Assembly: GCA_009103225.1 (NCBI GenBank)
Contig: RHPI01003369.1
Location: forward strand, 119,893 to 183,892
DNA: 64,000 nt
From: Chlorokybus atmophyticus
Taxonomy: Eukaryota; Streptophyta; Chlorokybophyceae; Chlorokybales; Chlorokybaceae
Direction: 5' to 3'
Of this stretch, positions 24,101-38,729 are shown in pieces. How positions within the stretch are numbered: the stretch's first letter is position 1; every line of letters starts with the position of its first letter. The notes below the pieces were generated by a model. It searched no databases, had not been told where the DNA came from, and saw nothing but the letters and a program-made list of their open reading frames with translations. The translations under genes and the position numbers were made by a program.

Positions 24101-26266
24101 GGCCAGCGCAGGTACGCAACAGACCACCACCACCACAACAACAACAACAGTATCACTACCGCTACCACTTGCTTATGACACAATACCAGCACATATGTGC
24201 ACACGAGCACCGCATCTGGATACGTGCGTGTACGTGCACACATGCTTCGGCATGCGAGCACGCCGGAGACAAGACATGCGCTTGTGCACAAGCAAGGTGT
24301 GGCGTGCACGCTGGTGGCCACGCAGCGTGCTATCAGCGAAGCCCTGGAGCGCCACGGCCTCGTGAAGATGGTGGACGCCATGGAGGCCTTCCAGCGGGCG
24401 GCCGCGGGTGCCATTGATGACGGCAAGACGTGGCGGGCCGTCGTTCGGCATATCAACGACGGACAGAACATCTGCAGCCTCGGTAACATGCTCAAGTACG
24501 TCTGGTGTGTGCCATGTGACCAGCATGCTATGAGTTTTTAATTACAACAAGCACAACGAGTATGGCAAGTGTACATTTCCATAGTCGGCACGTGCACACA
24601 CGCCTGCACACGCAAGCACGCACATTTCCATACTCGCATGCAAGCAAGCACCTGCGTTTTTTATCATGGTGGGCAACTAGTCCGGTACCCAACATGTTTG
24701 TAGGTGGCTGATTTTGCGGAGAGAGTGCTCGCAGTGCAGGCGGCATCCGGGCGGCCGCCCGACAGTGCGCTCTTTGCTGCGCTGATATCTGCCTGCATCC
24801 GTTGTGGCCGCACCGACATGGCTCTCGCCCTGCACCGCAAGGCTCAAACATCAGGTGTGTGTCTCTGTTGGTAGAGCGAGTGAGTGCGTCAGTGAATCAG
24901 CCAGTGACTCAGTCAGAGAAACAACTGCTGAATGCGCGAGTGCGTCAGTCAGAAGGTGATCCCATGAGTGACTGGATGTGTAACAGAACAGAACAGCATT
25001 GCAGCACTAACTTGCGTGAATGTCTGATTTGTCGCGGATCAGTGAGCAGACAAACCCACGCATGCATGAGTGACTTATTTGAATGATGCGCGAGTGTGAC
25101 TGAATTCATCCCTCGAACAGAGAGAGAGCATGTCTTCGCTGAGTGTGGACGGACGGAGCGCATTCTGCTGGACACAATGGAACACGCCATGCTTGGAGCC
25201 ATAATGCGAGTGCCTGGCGACGACGCCGACAGCAATGCCTTGATGAAGGAGATGGAAGCAGCTGGCGTAAGACCCAAATCACAGAAATGGTAGTGTTCAC
25301 TTGCCACTTGCGAACATGACTCAACAAGCTTTTTAAGTTTTGTGTATTGCGCAGGCAGTATCGCGTGCCATCAAGCACTTGATAGCAGGTGTCGAACTCA
25401 AGAAAGCGGCGGGTGTGGCCGAAGGTTATGCCAAACAAGATGATGTTGGTGTTGATGCGGAGGATGCCGTGCAGCCGGCCAAGATGAGGAGCCCTCCGGT
25501 CTGGGCCGCTCCTCCCGCTGGTAAGACACTCTGCATGTTCACCTGTCCCAAAGTAGCAGCCAGTCCATACACCAAGTTGTATGCCCATGCATATGTGCGT
25601 GTGTGAACATGCGTGTGCTCGTGAGTGTTAGTCAATGTATATGCGTGTGCGGTTGTGTCTGATGGGCTTGCATGCGTGTACATACCCATCAGGGGCTCAG
25701 TACATGCACTTCTTCATCTATTGCATGTGTACAAATGCATGTGTTCGTACACATATGTGAGTATATGTGTATGACTTCAAGAGACGTGTGCATTGTAGGT
25801 CAATCTGCTGACATGCCACCTGAGCTATTGCGAGCTTTGGCTTTGGTGGAGGCGATGCCTCGGCTGGTCGGCACGCGGCCGAACGGCTTCGTGGATGGCG
25901 CGCTCATGCAGGCGTGCTTGCGTCATGGCCAAGAGAGATGCGTGCATAATCACACAGGCATCATATTGCACGTGTGTCAGAGCCCAGGTCATGTTGTTAT
26001 TGTGTTGCTCAGGTCGAGAGAGTGAATGCACTTAGGCATCAGATGCGCACGGAAGGGTTGCCACTCAACATTGTGCTTTGGACAATCCGATTGCAGTGTT
26101 TGGCTGCGCTCGGACAGTTGAATGGCCAGGCGCAAGAGGTGATGACATAAAGTTGCGGTGACTGCGTGTATTCAGAAGCAATATATAACACACGTATCCT
26201 TTCGCGCAGGTGTTGGCGGCTGTAAAACCGGATGGAGTCAAGCCCGATGCCAAGTTGATGAGGTAG
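21149..26266 (+). CDS. pentatricopeptide repeat (PPR) protein
   Basis: A multi-exon protein with helical PPR units, an RNA-binding family acting mostly in plastids and mitochondria. Units seen include RLLHEGVTPDTILFNALLDG, KMETAGVCPDERSY, MHKMRSDGLAPDTYTYNLML, MERSGVRLDTVTFNTLLD, YQVRADGFTYA and MKEMEAAGVRPKSQ. Clear exons: 21149-21418, 21515-21620, 22211-22361, 22419-22559, about 23031-23150, 23264-23381, about 23492-23526, 23626-23721, 23812-23938, about 24029-24115, 24297-24500, 24706-24855, 25354-25520, 25799-25951, 26014-26139, 26210-26266 (stop TAG). Gln/Ser-rich N-terminal exons are followed by repeats. The true start, probably between 20461 and 21149, is unresolved. Two places need a one-base shift to keep the repeat in frame (about 22870-22900 and 23262). 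It may be a live gene with sequence errors or one in early decay. Confidence 0.75.
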
Positions 26267-27935
26267 AAGTGTTACTGTGGCTTTGAGCCTTGAGCGAACA
26301 AGATGTTTGACTGATAGGGTGCTTATATATACATGATACCATACAGGCGCTTATTGAACCTCTGCAGCTGAAGGCTGGGGACAGCAGGGGAGCCGCTTGC
26401 GTCACAACAAGAATGCAGCAGATGGTTATGCCCCCCACAAGCGTGCGCAAACAACCGCGCACAGCTGACAAGGCCCATATGTCGCTACCTTACCAAGTGC
26501 CCAAAACATGATGGCGTCAGGGCTGCTAATTGATGCATATAACATGTTGTGTCACTTGACGTACATCGATACGCAAGCATGGATTTGCATGGTGAGTCAT
26601 GCACATCATGCATCATGTGTCTGTAAACATTTGCCCTGGCATCATTTGTGGCAGGGACTGTGCCAACAGCTGACAGTACAGCTCACCAGCTCCGCCCCTC
26701 CCGCCCAACCCAGCTGAACGGACGGTCGGGGGCGTGCCGTCCTGCTGGCCTGCCTGGTCGGCGCAGTTATGGAAGCTGTGGCTTGGCTTTGTTGTTGCCA
26801 TTGTTTTGATCTGCCTGACAGTCTCGTAGCATGTATTATGTATACTTTTATTGCTGGGTGGGTGAAGGGTACTGATAGACAAGAAACTTCTTAAACCAAG
26901 GGGTGGAGGAGTTGTACGCACCCTCTCTAAGCGCGTCTCTTGCTGCTATGGGTGTAGCTGGTGCTAACCAGACTCTTGTGTGTGCCGGTGGCCATGACCT
27001 GCATGCTGACGCGCGGCATCAGGCTGCTCCGCATGCGGGATGTTTGTCACCGTGACGGACGCATGCTCCGTTGTCGCAGCGGCAGTGGTCATGACTGCAT
27101 CCGCACGTGCATCCGCACGTGCAAGTTATCGTGGCCATCGGCGATGCGACAGTTGTTCACACGCCCGTCACTTGAACGGACATCCCATATGTGGAGCATG
27201 ATACTACGAGTCAGCATCCATTGACGCTGTCAGCGCCGCCACGCATGGCCATGGCTGCATCAGCCATATCCGCCACGATACCCGCGCACCACGTCCCTGA
27301 TAGCGATGATGTGCTCCGACACATCATCGCCCATTTTGTCGCTTGGAAGTTGCAAGTCGCAATGTGCCAGCTGACTGCACAGCGTTCGCGCGCATATTAT
27401 CAATATGTAAGACTTGTTGATGTGCAGTATAGTTTTGGCATAAACTTGGCGAGATATTGTTGGTTTGAACCAGATTTAAACACATTGCATGAGCATATAT
27501 ACGTCACATTGTATGTACAACGACCCAAAATTGTAGTTGCTAAAGTTTAACAGTCTTGAACAAGCCGTTACGACATCAACTAATTCAAGTAGTAGCTGTG
27601 TGTGCGCAGTTTTTGGTTGGCGACATCGACATGCATGCGGCTGAGAGCACACCTGTCACTCTTGCTCGTGATATCAGCAGCGAGTATGCGAACGACTACG
27701 CACATAACGGCAATACGCGCGCATGTACTACTGAAAGAAACCCCAAGTACCACCGGAACCTCCAGCCGTTGCCGTTATGCCACTTGACGGTAGCGACTGG
27801 GTTGGTGTGTGGTGGAGGGTGGAGAAGAGAGGTGGGGGAGTCAGCTGGTTGTTTTGCCAAGTAATGGTGTCGACACCAAAACAGTTTGGGCAATTTGCAA
27901 TTTGGCAACTTGCCATTGAATGTGGCAGGTCGTGC
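26267..27935. other. intergenic, no gene recognised
   Basis: Follows the PPR stop codon. Open frames at 27191-27550 and elsewhere have no recognisable motif or supported splice sites. Confidence 0.4.
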
Positions 27936-28090
27936 ATGCATGCATGACCAACAGGGTCACCCAACGATTGGGCAGTAGCAATAGCGTGACAATGAAGAGT
28001 AGTAAAGTCGGTAGTGGCAAGTGTGTGTCGTTGACCTGGTGGTCATAAGATGAGTGTTTCTGCAGCTGGGTGTCATATCCATGCATGTGT
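27936..28090 (+). repeat. dispersed repeat, copy B
   Basis: Begins GCATGCATGCATGACCAACA, contains GGGCAGTAG and GAAGAGTAG, and later CCTGGTGGTCAT. Shares these blocks in order with copies at 4.25 and 37.76 kb. Confidence 0.45.
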
Positions 28091-28580
28091 TGTGCTTGAT
28101 GCGTACACTCTATATATCACTTGTAACGGGAGCAATGGTGATAGGGGTTTTATTGCTACCTAAATGACACATCTTGTATGAATAAGTATAAGTGAATATA
28201 AGATTTTACTCATTTATACCTCTTTTCTACGGTTCCTCGCTTATCAAAGCTTATAATACTGTATTATAGCTTTGATAAGTCCCAATGAGTGTAGACCCGC
28301 CTATTAAGCCTATTTAATGCCGCATTTCATGTATGCGATCACTATAATCAGATATTAAGTTAGGTACCTCGTCGCTAAATGCCTTATTGATAAGGACCTT
28401 ATCGATTGATATCTAAGCTCTGGTTGGCTTACGCGAGATCTCAACGGCACCCCTATTTGTAGGCCTGATATCTCTTTGTGAGCTTTATATTGAGATAATC
28501 ATTGTGATATACATATACATATATATAGTACTCTTTATATAAAAGGCCTCATCAACTGATGGGACCTCAATCAGTTTTCT
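28091..28580. repeat. AT-rich island with inverted repeats
   Basis: About 490 bases clearly richer in A and T than the surroundings and free of the CA/GT microsatellite texture. It holds a near-perfect fold-back (28240-28279) and several short palindromic pieces. No open frame. It may be a miniature transposon or inserted foreign DNA; its edges are not marked by a visible terminal repeat. Confidence 0.4.
28240..28279. repeat. 20-bp-arm fold-back in AT-rich island
   Basis: CTTATCAAAGC at 28240-28250 pairs with GCTTTGATAAG at 28269-28279, and the inner TTATAATAC pairs with GTATTATA with one unpaired base. Confidence 0.8.
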
Positions 28581-31415
<2,835 letters not shown>

Positions 31416-32510
31416 ATATATCTACACGAAACAAATACATATACAATTATATATCAATTGATGCACATGAACATAATATGTGTAATTGTCGAGCTTCATT
31501 GAATGATGGGCACACCGTAGCTACACATACATGAAAACTTCAGAGTAATTTATACATATGGATTGTAATATATGTGGCACTATTTATAAGATGGCTTGAG
31601 ATATGATTATGATGAAGTATTCTGGGCTTAAACAATTATAATCAGGTGTTCTGGGCCTGAACAACACCAACACCAATACCAATGCATTGATTGTTTTATC
31701 CATACTAGCAAAAGGTTGAACTGAGTAGTAATAAAGTACGAAAGTGAGTCCGGTTATGAGTCATAATCGGTACATGCGCCAATGCTCTCTGCAGGCGCAG
31801 GTATTCCGGACCCTTGTTGTCGCTGTAGTCGTCACACTCCTGGACGCCGGCAGCGGCGTCCGCGGCAGAAGGCGGCGTGGTAGGGCGCACCGGGGCGGGG
31901 CGGGGTGGGAATGGGAAAGCGACAAGCGGCTGTTGGACCACCTGGTCTCTGTGTTGTTGAACTCGCTTGCGTGTCTTTTTCACCCCTAGCGCATAGGCGG
32001 ATCAAGCAAGGGTTTGTGGGGCGCTGTGAGAGGCGATTGCCGTGGAGGCGGACACGCTCTCCCCTATGAAAGAGCCCGCATGAAGCACAACAGCAATGCG
32101 CTGCCGCTCTCGCCGGCGTCGTCTGAAAGGACCCCGACCACGCCCGCCTCAAGCAGCCGCACGGCGAGCAGCAGCCCCACAGTCGGCACAGCCGGGTGCT
32201 CTCCAACCCTTGGAGAATCACACTCTCCAAGCACCAGCGGCACGAGCAGCAGCAGCGCAAGCAGTGGTGTGCGGGAGGACATGGCGGCCGCCGCTGCCCT
32301 GCTGCCTGTCAACACTGACTGTGAGGACGACGTCTATGGAAGCGGCCCAAGTAAGTAACTGATGGTCTGCAGCACAGCAACCACCATGAGCTCTAGCAGC
32401 AGCACAGCAAACTCCTGTGTAACCGAGAGCTTGTGTGTTGATGTGAGTTTGGTATTAATGCATGATCACAGTCAAGGTGCTTGTGCAGTTGTCTTCCATG
32501 TCTACTACAG

Positions 32511-33494
32511 GTTGTGCTACATCACCGACCAAGAGCCGCTGACATCGGTGCGGCGCGTGACCGTCAGGCTTTGGGATAGACTTGAGACATATCACACGAG
32601 ACGAATGGTGACCGTCGCAGTAGTCAAGCAGGACGCCAAGCAACGGACACGTAAGTGCGCTCTTGCAGCAGGTATCATTGCATATTGGTACTCCTGATCG
32701 TGAGGCAGCCTCCACACTGGTTGCACACACGCTAGCAACTGTTTCAGGCATCACTACATCCATGCATGCGACAAGTCTGGTGTCCACTATTTGTATGTAA
32801 CAGTTACGTGTCTATAACTACCGGTACAAGCGTCACGTTTGTTAAACCTACACAAGCAGGCGCGCACACTCAACTGCATGCGCTTCCTGTATTGAGTCAA
32901 CAGCATCGATTGCTGTTGTTCAGGATTTCTGGATCACTTGCCACAAAAGGGTGGGCAAAAGTCAGCGTATTGGAATGATGGTTACTCTGACTACTTGACC
33001 ATGTAAGCCAATCATGGGAAGTTCGTTGGTACCTGCAAAGTCGTCATTGTTGTTGTCCGTTCGCTGGCTGAGTGCGTGTTGGTTTGCACCTCAGGTTCTT
33101 CTCTCGGCGTCATGAGTATTACTGGACTGAAGGGAGCTGCCATTTGCCATTCCCTGCCAGTCATTGGAGCAATCCGCTGGAAGCATCAGTGAGGCCCCCA
33201 CAAGGTGTGTATCTCAGTTTGGTGTACAGCCTTGCACTACTACATGTATGGTAAACATGTGTATTCACGGCTAGCATGTTCCCAGGATATGTGCCAAAGA
33301 AGCCCTGGCCTCGAGTACATGTTCCATCCAAGTGGATTTGCGATGTTACTCCCCGTTTTGACACGTATGATGCGCCCTGGTGGTGGTACGACCCATGGTC
33401 CTGTGTCAATCGCTCGCAGAAAACATTGACACAAAAAGAGCTGGAGGAAAACTACTGGGACATTCTAGGCATCAAACCCCCGTCATCAGCTTAG
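32511..33494 (+). CDS. hypothetical Trp/Tyr-rich protein, C-terminal part
   Basis: Not recognised. Four exons join in phase with GT-AG borders: 32511-32650, 32924-33002, 33095-33204, 33286-33494, giving at least 178 residues to TAG. The first part is charged (RRVTVRLWDRLETYHTRRM). The rest is unusually aromatic: SAYWNDGYSDYLTMFF, HEYYWTEGSCHLPFP and YDAPWWWYDPWSCVN, ending ELEENYWDILGIKPPSSA. There is no membrane segment. The tail YWDILGIKP recalls the opening of a J domain, but the protein stops there. Upstream, a Ser-rich frame from ATG 32080 to 32350 (TPASSSRTASSSPTVG) may be the first exon; I could not link it in phase. Exon-phase agreement over four exons makes this a real gene. Confidence 0.65.
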
Positions 33495-33659
33495 AGTTCT
33501 TTGTAAGTTGTATGATATCAGTAATGTGGTCATTGTCCAAGATGCTCTTCTCATGTTGAGTATAGAAATATCAGCTGTGAATGTTGTTTGAACGCTGTTG
33601 GGGTAGGCTATAGGGCACAAAGGGGTATGCTGCTGTGCCAGCATGCATGCTGTTAAGCT

Positions 33660-33662
<3 letters not shown>

Positions 33663-33716
<54 letters not shown>
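33663..33716. repeat. (GA)n microsatellite
   Basis: About 27 GA units just after the Trp/Tyr-rich gene. Confidence 0.95.
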
Positions 33717-33717
<1 letters not shown>

Positions 33718-33719
33718 TA

Positions 33720-34880
33720 GCCAGTTGCACATGCATGTAGTGAAAGAATCTAACTTGCTATTTCAGGTTGTGTGGACATGGACGTAGGCTGCTCCTTACC
33801 AAGGAGTCGCTTGACAGGACTCAGGAGGTTGTGTCCAAGAGGGCTTGTGCGATGTGTCAAAGAAGTGGTATGCTGAGGAGGTTGTGCCCAAGCTCGAGCT
33901 TGTGGGTTGTGGGTTCTCACGCAAATGCTATTACCTCTGCGATGGCACCGAAACTCTTCACGAGTTGAGTTGTGCTGGTCTTTGGCGAACAATGACGTGA
34001 CAGCTAAGCCACAGCTAATCAACAACACTACTAGCATTAACCAAAGTACGTGGCAATATGGCTATTGAACTAGCACTAATAACTGCACCACCCAACCTAC
34101 TCATTCACACCCTACACCGCATGCCTAAGCACACCACAGGAAAGCCACTATAACACTGACATAACTAACTGTGCGTGCTAAACCTTAGCTAGCTCAAGGC
34201 TAATGCACACATGAGAACCGCATGGATATAGTGGTCAAGTGTACAGGATATACGCGAGGCAGGTGCATGTACGAGTGAGAATAGATCTCGAAACCTATTC
34301 AAAGCATGCAATAACTGCAGCACATCCATTATACATGCTCCATATCATTCAGCAGGCAGCATACCTCAGCACATACTTGCATTAAACCAGCGAGCTGCCT
34401 GCTGCGTGATGCTACTAAGCTTGCATGTTATGCTTGATGTGATGTATGTCACCAATCATGAGCCCATTAGTCAAGCACAACAATATTGATTATATATATC
34501 AAACATCCTGCCATGCTCAGAGAATGAGATATGAGTTTGGTAAATGGCACCTGAATTGGCATGAATTGGATGTGCTGAGTAACATTCATGCAACAAATTG
34601 CAACACAAGCAGTCTACTTCTTGCAAGTGGACAGTGTGATGGTTGCGGCCATTGAGGGCGTCGACACTAGCGCACTCTCGTTTTAGCAGGTCTTGCGCGC
34701 ACCATGGCACGATTCTTGCAGCAGGACGACAAAGAGATGATCGACATAGCCATAGCTGTTGTCCACGAAGGAGGCGCCGGACAACCATATTTCAATAATC
34801 AACCGCAGGGTTAAATGCTGGTGCGTGGCTGACAGGCCTGCTGTTGACACCGGCAACTAGGCCGGCGACATTTTTGGGAA
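33720..34880. other. intergenic, no gene recognised
   Basis: Short open frames only. One at about 34689-34812 (ARTMARFLQQDDKEMIDIAI...) begins after a plausible splice acceptor but cannot be extended. Confidence 0.35.
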
Positions 34881-35555
34881 ATGTACAGCGTTGCATGTGC
34901 GCCTAGGGTTAACATTGCCACACCCGTTGCTAGTAGGCTTGGCGCATTGCGTGTGCGGATCTTCGCTGCAACCGGAGGGCATTTACTTGCTGTGCTGTGG
35001 CGTCGCCACGCCATGGGCCGAGCGCGTATACGCGCGGTATGTACCGCCACACACGACGCGGTGCGCGATGAGGTGTTCGCCCTGCTGACAAAGGGTGGCT
35101 TCGTCGTCAGCCGCAAGCGATCACGTTTCGTGCCCGGGCCCGTCCGACCAGCGGAGGTACTACTAGGTAGTATAGTTGCATGGCAGGCAGCTGGAGCTGG
35201 TGGCGTTTGCTAGGACGCGACAGAAAGTTGCCTGGATATCGCGGTCACGGTGTGTGCACGTGGGGATCTAGCGGGTACTGCCATGCGTGTGGCGGAAGCG
35301 GCTAAGCCTTAGCCGACGGCGTCGCGAGTATGACGACCACCATCCGAGAGAGTTCTTCTACCCACTCGCGATGGACACACATGGACTCTCATGATGTTGG
35401 CAAGGCTTTCTAGCATATGTTGCGCCTGTGCACATCGCTGCAGTGCGCGGAGCGGAGCCACGCCTCGGAGGCTTTTGCATCGGCTAATAGCGCGTGGCGT
35501 GCACCTTGCAGCGAGCACAAGCAATGGCGATCTTGAAGCAGTGAGCGAACGCTAG
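34881..35555 (+). mobile_element. decayed non-LTR-type retroelement, C-terminal coding remnant
   Basis: The frame 34881-35213 contains RIRAVCTATHDAVRDEVFAL then SRFVPGPVRPAEVLLG. After frame breaks come EFFYPLAMDTHGLS (from about 35349) and LHRLIARGVHLAASTSNG, ending with TAG at 35553-35555. The same order of blocks occurs in the antisense remnant at 3.0-3.7 kb. This is the tail of a retroelement protein; the reverse transcriptase core is missing, as expected for 5'-truncated insertions. A perfect hairpin follows one base after the stop. Confidence 0.5.
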
Positions 35556-35556
35556 G

Positions 35557-35605
35557 CGGCGGTGGCCGCGGTACGTGGACCGTTCACGTACCGCGGCCAC
35601 CGCCG
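35557..35605. repeat. perfect 21-bp GC-rich hairpin
   Basis: Left arm 35557-35577 (begins CGGCGGTGGCCGCGG) and right arm 35585-35605 are exact complements around a 7-base loop GACCGTT. Position just behind the retroelement stop suggests a 3' end signal of that element. Confidence 0.9.
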
Positions 35606-36480
35606 GAAAGAGGCTCTATCCGGGATGAACCGGGGGCCCCGCGGCTTGAGGCCCTCCTACTACTGAGGCAAACGCTGCGATCACTTAGCATGATAGGGTG
35701 CCACCTAGTAGCTATTTGATACAAGTTGTAGCATGACATGGTGTGCGTCTAGGGTTGTATTTGTTGGCGAGTAGTAGCTAGGCATGGTGACAGCATGCTT
35801 GTGTCACGTCCCGGACGTCCTTTAAAAGGACTGGCTGAAGAGACTCTCAGTTTCTTACTTATGTGGTAAGTAAGAATAAGTAAGTGAGGATTTTGTATAG
35901 TCATGGTGTGTGTAGCACCTGGCATATGTCACAGTAGCCTGCTGAGTGCTCATTAAAGAAGTCAGGTTCTTATGCACTTTGTGTATAAGGACCTAGCTGC
36001 TACATAAGATACTATCGACTAGTAAGTACATGATTAGGCAGTGTCAAGCGTATATAGTTGTTAAGGCACTAAGAGTGTTGCCTTTAAAGGCAACACTTTG
36101 ATAAATTGATAAATATCAATGTGTTAGAGGGTGGACAAAGTCAGCATGTGCTAACAGGTCAGCGCATAGGTGGCGAGGCTTTGTTGGCCTCGGATATTGT
36201 GCTTCAGGTCGGAGAGCAACGGGTAGTATAAAGGCATGGCTACCACCTCGTGGTGGTAAGGACTTACTGGCCTTGCCAGAGCTATCCGTGTGTGAGGTGC
36301 TTGGCTGAAGCTGTTGAAGGGGCTCTCCCCACCTACTCCCTTGTGGTTGTTGCTAGTCGCAAGATGTGTTGTAAAGTTCAACTCCTTGTGCAGAAGTTTG
36401 TGACCCTCACTAGCAGGTGAGTGAGGGGTCAACGTAATAGCTTGCATGTCGATAAAAATGGAGGATGTCGTTTGCAACAC
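35606..36480. other. probable repeat-derived DNA
   Basis: No open frame of note. It includes a 24-base perfect palindrome at 36074-36097 centred on TTTAAA and several short self-complementary stretches such as CCCGGACG and CTTACTTATGTGGTAAGTAAG. It may continue the retroelement or an LTR. Confidence 0.35.
36074..36097. repeat. 24-base perfect palindrome
   Basis: AGTGTTGCCTTT followed directly by its reverse complement. Confidence 0.85.
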
Positions 36481-37289
36481 TACTAGAAGGGCCCCTTCGG
36501 GAGGGAGGGAGAGATTGGGAGAGGGTCCAGTAGACTCTCTCCTTGCCCCTCTCCGTCTCTCTCCCTCCCTCCCTCCCTCCCTCCCTCACGAAGGAGCATG
36601 CCGGCCGCCGGTGCGGCGCGGTATACCGAACACGATGTACAGTGCGCGTGCATGCGCGCGCCCACACTTGCGCCAATCAATGTGGGAGTGCAAGTAAAAG
36701 AACCCTTTGTGAGAGTAGAAGACTTTGCATGACAACTTGTGTGAGCGTGCACTTTCAATTGCAGGCAACCGCGAGTCTCTGTTCTGTTAATGAGTTTGCA
36801 AACATTTAAAGTTTGAAAACTTGTTGAACAACATGTGTTAATGAGCTTACAAATCAAATGTAAAGCATTTGCAATCAAATGCATGAAATGCCTAAGGCAC
36901 AAGGGCCCCTTACCGGGTTTCCTGGTGGAATGGCTAACTGTGCACTCCAATGCCAAACCGATGCTTGGGTTAGCATAGCAGCGACACACCTGATCGAGGT
37001 GCCGCACATGCCCGGCAGTTCCGAACCTTGAATACTCACAAGGCTCAGTGCTATCCTGCCATACTAGCGCGTGGTAGGATAGCACACGGGCGGGGGGACC
37101 AAATACCATGTGGCGCAGACATGATATGTCTGCACAGACATGCAGCGGCGGGGGTTGGGAGCGGCGGCGGGGGGGTGCGTAAGTTCATGGGAGGCGCTGA
37201 TACGACACTTGTACAAACAATGCGGGACATCATTGCTCATGCACTGTGTCATGTACTTTATGTCAGCATGGATACAACATGCTGCAGGC

Positions 37290-37390
37290 ATCCATTCTCA
37301 CATACACTCAACCACCAGGCTATGCTACCACGTCTCGGCTACCAGCTACACCACCACCCCGTTAGTCAAGCAAGCATGCATGCATCAGAT
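37290..37390 (-). repeat. dispersed repeat, inverted copy
   Basis: Read on the minus strand it gives GCATGCATGCTTGCTTGACTAACGGGGTGG in pieces, matching the head of copies A and C. Confidence 0.35.
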
Positions 37391-37762
37391 TGTAATCACC
37401 TGCCCACATGGGCTGATGTTAGTGGCCAGTAGTCGCCAACAATGTCAACATTAACATCGGCAACGACGACTCCCTCGGCCTCGCCCTCCCCCTCCGCCTC
37501 CCTGCGCTTCTCCAGCCCGTTACTCCGCTAGTTGCTGCTTTGCGCAGCGTGAACCCTACCGCACTGCCTATGTCAGCAGTGCTCCGCTCGCGGCACGTGC
37601 GCCTTCATACACCACATTGTACAAGGCCTGTGCCATTGCAGAGCTCAGCACTGTACAGTGTTGTAGTGCATCATGACGCTCTGGTTCGGGTAGGATTAGG
37701 TGGGGTTGGGTGGTGGGGTTGTGTATAAAAGGTATGGAACTGTGCTGGTAACCCCTGGTACA

Positions 37763-37870
37763 GACATGCATGACTAAACGGGGTTGGGCAGTAGAGGGTT
37801 TGGAGTAGCGAAGTAGGTACCCTCAACGTGCCTAACCCGGTGGTCATGTTGCAAGTGCATTGTTTGAACC
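37763..37870 (+). repeat. dispersed repeat, copy C
   Basis: ACATGCATGACTAAACGGGG, then GGGCAGTAG, GAAGTAG and CCCGGTGGTCAT, in the same order as copy B. Confidence 0.45.
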
Positions 37871-38016
37871 ACTTAGGTGTTTCGTGATCGAATAAAGGTT
37901 TGCTGAGTGTTATCATCATCTCGTTGCATATTCTACACACAACTCAAACACGTTCCTTCGCTATTGCTCATTGTGCCTTGCGCGTACATGTGGCATGCAC
38001 ATGGGCTCGCGCTTAC

Positions 38017-38729
38017 GTACGGCCATGAGGACCGTCCTCATGGGGGACCCATCTCCGCGATGGCCTGAAGAGAAACCTCGGAGTTCGCCTCGAACCTCAA
38101 CACATCTCGCAAATTGACTGTGACGAACTTGGGCAAAGCGGAGCTCCCATACCTGCAAATACAGCGCGACATATCAGTCTGTTCCACTTGAATCTGCCAA
38201 CAGCAAGAGTCCAATTTCTACAATACTCCTTACCACCAGCAATGCCGCGCAGCGTTGGAAGGCGCCTGTAAAGAGGGGTGTGCCCTCCCTCAAAGCCTGG
38301 CCTGACACCTGAACCAGACCTAAACTTCTGCCCGCGCATACCGAAACCGCAGGTGGCGCCCTGACCAGCTGCGGGACCACGACCCTTGCGCTTCTCCGCC
38401 CTTCGCGAGCCAGGAACCGGCCTTAGATTGCCCAACCCCGATTGCTCTGTCGCCAAAGCCAGATCATTATCACACTCCTTTGGCATGCAAGTTTGCTGTT
38501 GATCGTGTGACAAACCAATGATTTAATTGCTAACATATCTTGCGGAAGTGTATATGGTGTCCACGACTCGACTTCTGTAACATGGTACCTGTGGACTCTT
38601 CAGTGGCAGCAACGGCGCAGACAATGAGTGAGGTAGTCCTGGTTGTGTTTTGCTGGGCAGTGCGCAGTGAAGGCTTCGGCCGAACAGTGCGGACGATGTG
38701 GCAGCAGACGACAAGGAGGCGCTGCCCAT
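38017..38729 (-). pseudogene. RPL15: plastid ribosomal protein L15, frame-broken and lacking its 3' end
   Basis: L15 is an assembly protein of the large ribosomal subunit; this is the nuclear gene for the plastid copy. Exon 1, 38729-38589, encodes a 47-residue Ser/Leu/Pro-rich, acid-free leader starting MGSASLSSAATSSALFGR, like a plastid transit peptide. Exon 2, 38495-38234, holds the signature: [33 protein letters not shown], then [20 protein letters not shown], as in plant plastid L15. Exon 3, 38152-38017, encodes [12 protein letters not shown] and NSEVSLQAIAEMG, but only after a one-base shift near 38138, with a second shift back near GGTCCCCC. The final ~90 residues (the LPLKILG-type region) were not found before the repeat at 37.87 kb. 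Either a decaying copy or sequence error plus a distant last exon. Confidence 0.8.
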
